This document shows, in pieces, positions 5,939-5,975 of a DNA stretch of 5,975 bases. Position 1 is the first letter of the stretch; each line of letters begins with the position of its first letter. The stretch is from ANME-2 cluster archaeon (GTDB lineage: Archaea; Halobacteriota; Methanosarcinia; Methanosarcinales; Methanocomedenaceae). The stretch is taken from the NCBI GenBank assembly GCA_022353185.1, contig JAKRWB010000084.1:1-5975 (forward strand), read 5' to 3'. The notes under the pieces were generated by a model. It saw nothing but the letters and a program-made list of their open reading frames with translations. It ran no database searches and was not told where the DNA came from. Both the position numbers and the translations under genes were made by a program.

Positions 5939-5975
5939 TTAATCACGCTGTCTGAGTACCAGATATGCTACTGCG
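5939..5975 (-). CDS. C-terminal end of a minus-strand gene, possibly a membrane-anchored surface protein
   Basis: Only the last 11 codons are visible: AVAYLVLRQRD, then TAA. A hydrophobic stretch followed by a short arginine-rich tail is the usual end of PGF-CTERM-type proteins and of other proteins with a final membrane helix. The well-formed terminator just downstream supports a real gene end here. The rest lies off the window, so both the frame choice and the family are tentative. Confidence 0.45.
   Translation of the reverse strand, partial: AVAYLVLRQRD

Noticed and set aside
1..5975. CRISPR array, tRNA, rRNA, riboswitch or retron-like RNA
   Set aside because: No regularly spaced repeats, cloverleaf with a T-loop signature, or long structured leader was found by eye on either strand.

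Overview
The window reads as a piece of an archaeal chromosome, most likely a methanogen or methanotroph of the Methanosarcinales type. The clues are a large secreted protein built from S-layer-like/CARDB-like beta domains and ending in a PGF-CTERM-like anchor, a lipobox lipoprotein, a UspA-type stress protein, an IS1634-like (IS4 group) transposase, A/T-rich TATA-like boxes and U-tract terminators. The assignment is an inference from gene style. There is no rRNA or other phylogenetic marker in the window. Three of the six visible stop codons are TAG, which argues against a host that decodes TAG heavily as pyrrolysine.

Layout. 1-750 (+) is the C-terminal half of an IS1634-like transposase whose 5' part lies off the window. 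814-1179 (-) is a decayed universal stress protein gene with an in-frame TAA and a clipped 3' end facing the insertion sequence. 1180-1332 is a divergent promoter region. 1333-2952 (+) is a full-length ABC1/UbiB-family atypical kinase with two C-terminal membrane helices. It converges on, and overlaps by 11 bp, a small FMN nitroreductase at 2942-3475 (-). 15 bp upstream of that gene, on the same strand, is a 530-residue surface protein (3491-5083, -). Next come a short intergenic promoter region, a 196-residue lipoprotein (5247-5837, -), a strong stem-loop plus T-tract terminator (5881-5917, acting on the - strand), and the last 11 codons of another minus-strand gene, possibly also a surface-anchored protein (5939-5975).

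How the parts relate. The right half (about 3.5-6.0 kb) is an envelope-directed region, with one sortase-type anchored protein, one lipoprotein and perhaps a second anchored protein, all on the minus strand. The nitroreductase follows the surface protein so closely that co-transcription is likely. It is also clearly richer in G+C than its neighbours, and its start codon is in frame with the surface protein's TAG stop. The left half shows insertion-sequence traffic and gene decay. No CRISPR array, tRNA, rRNA or clear defence system is visible. The most unusual points are the TAG-separated in-frame surface-protein/nitroreductase pair, the twice-broken usp gene beside the IS, and the in-frame 12-bp repeats coding the anchor-proximal Thr-Pro linker.
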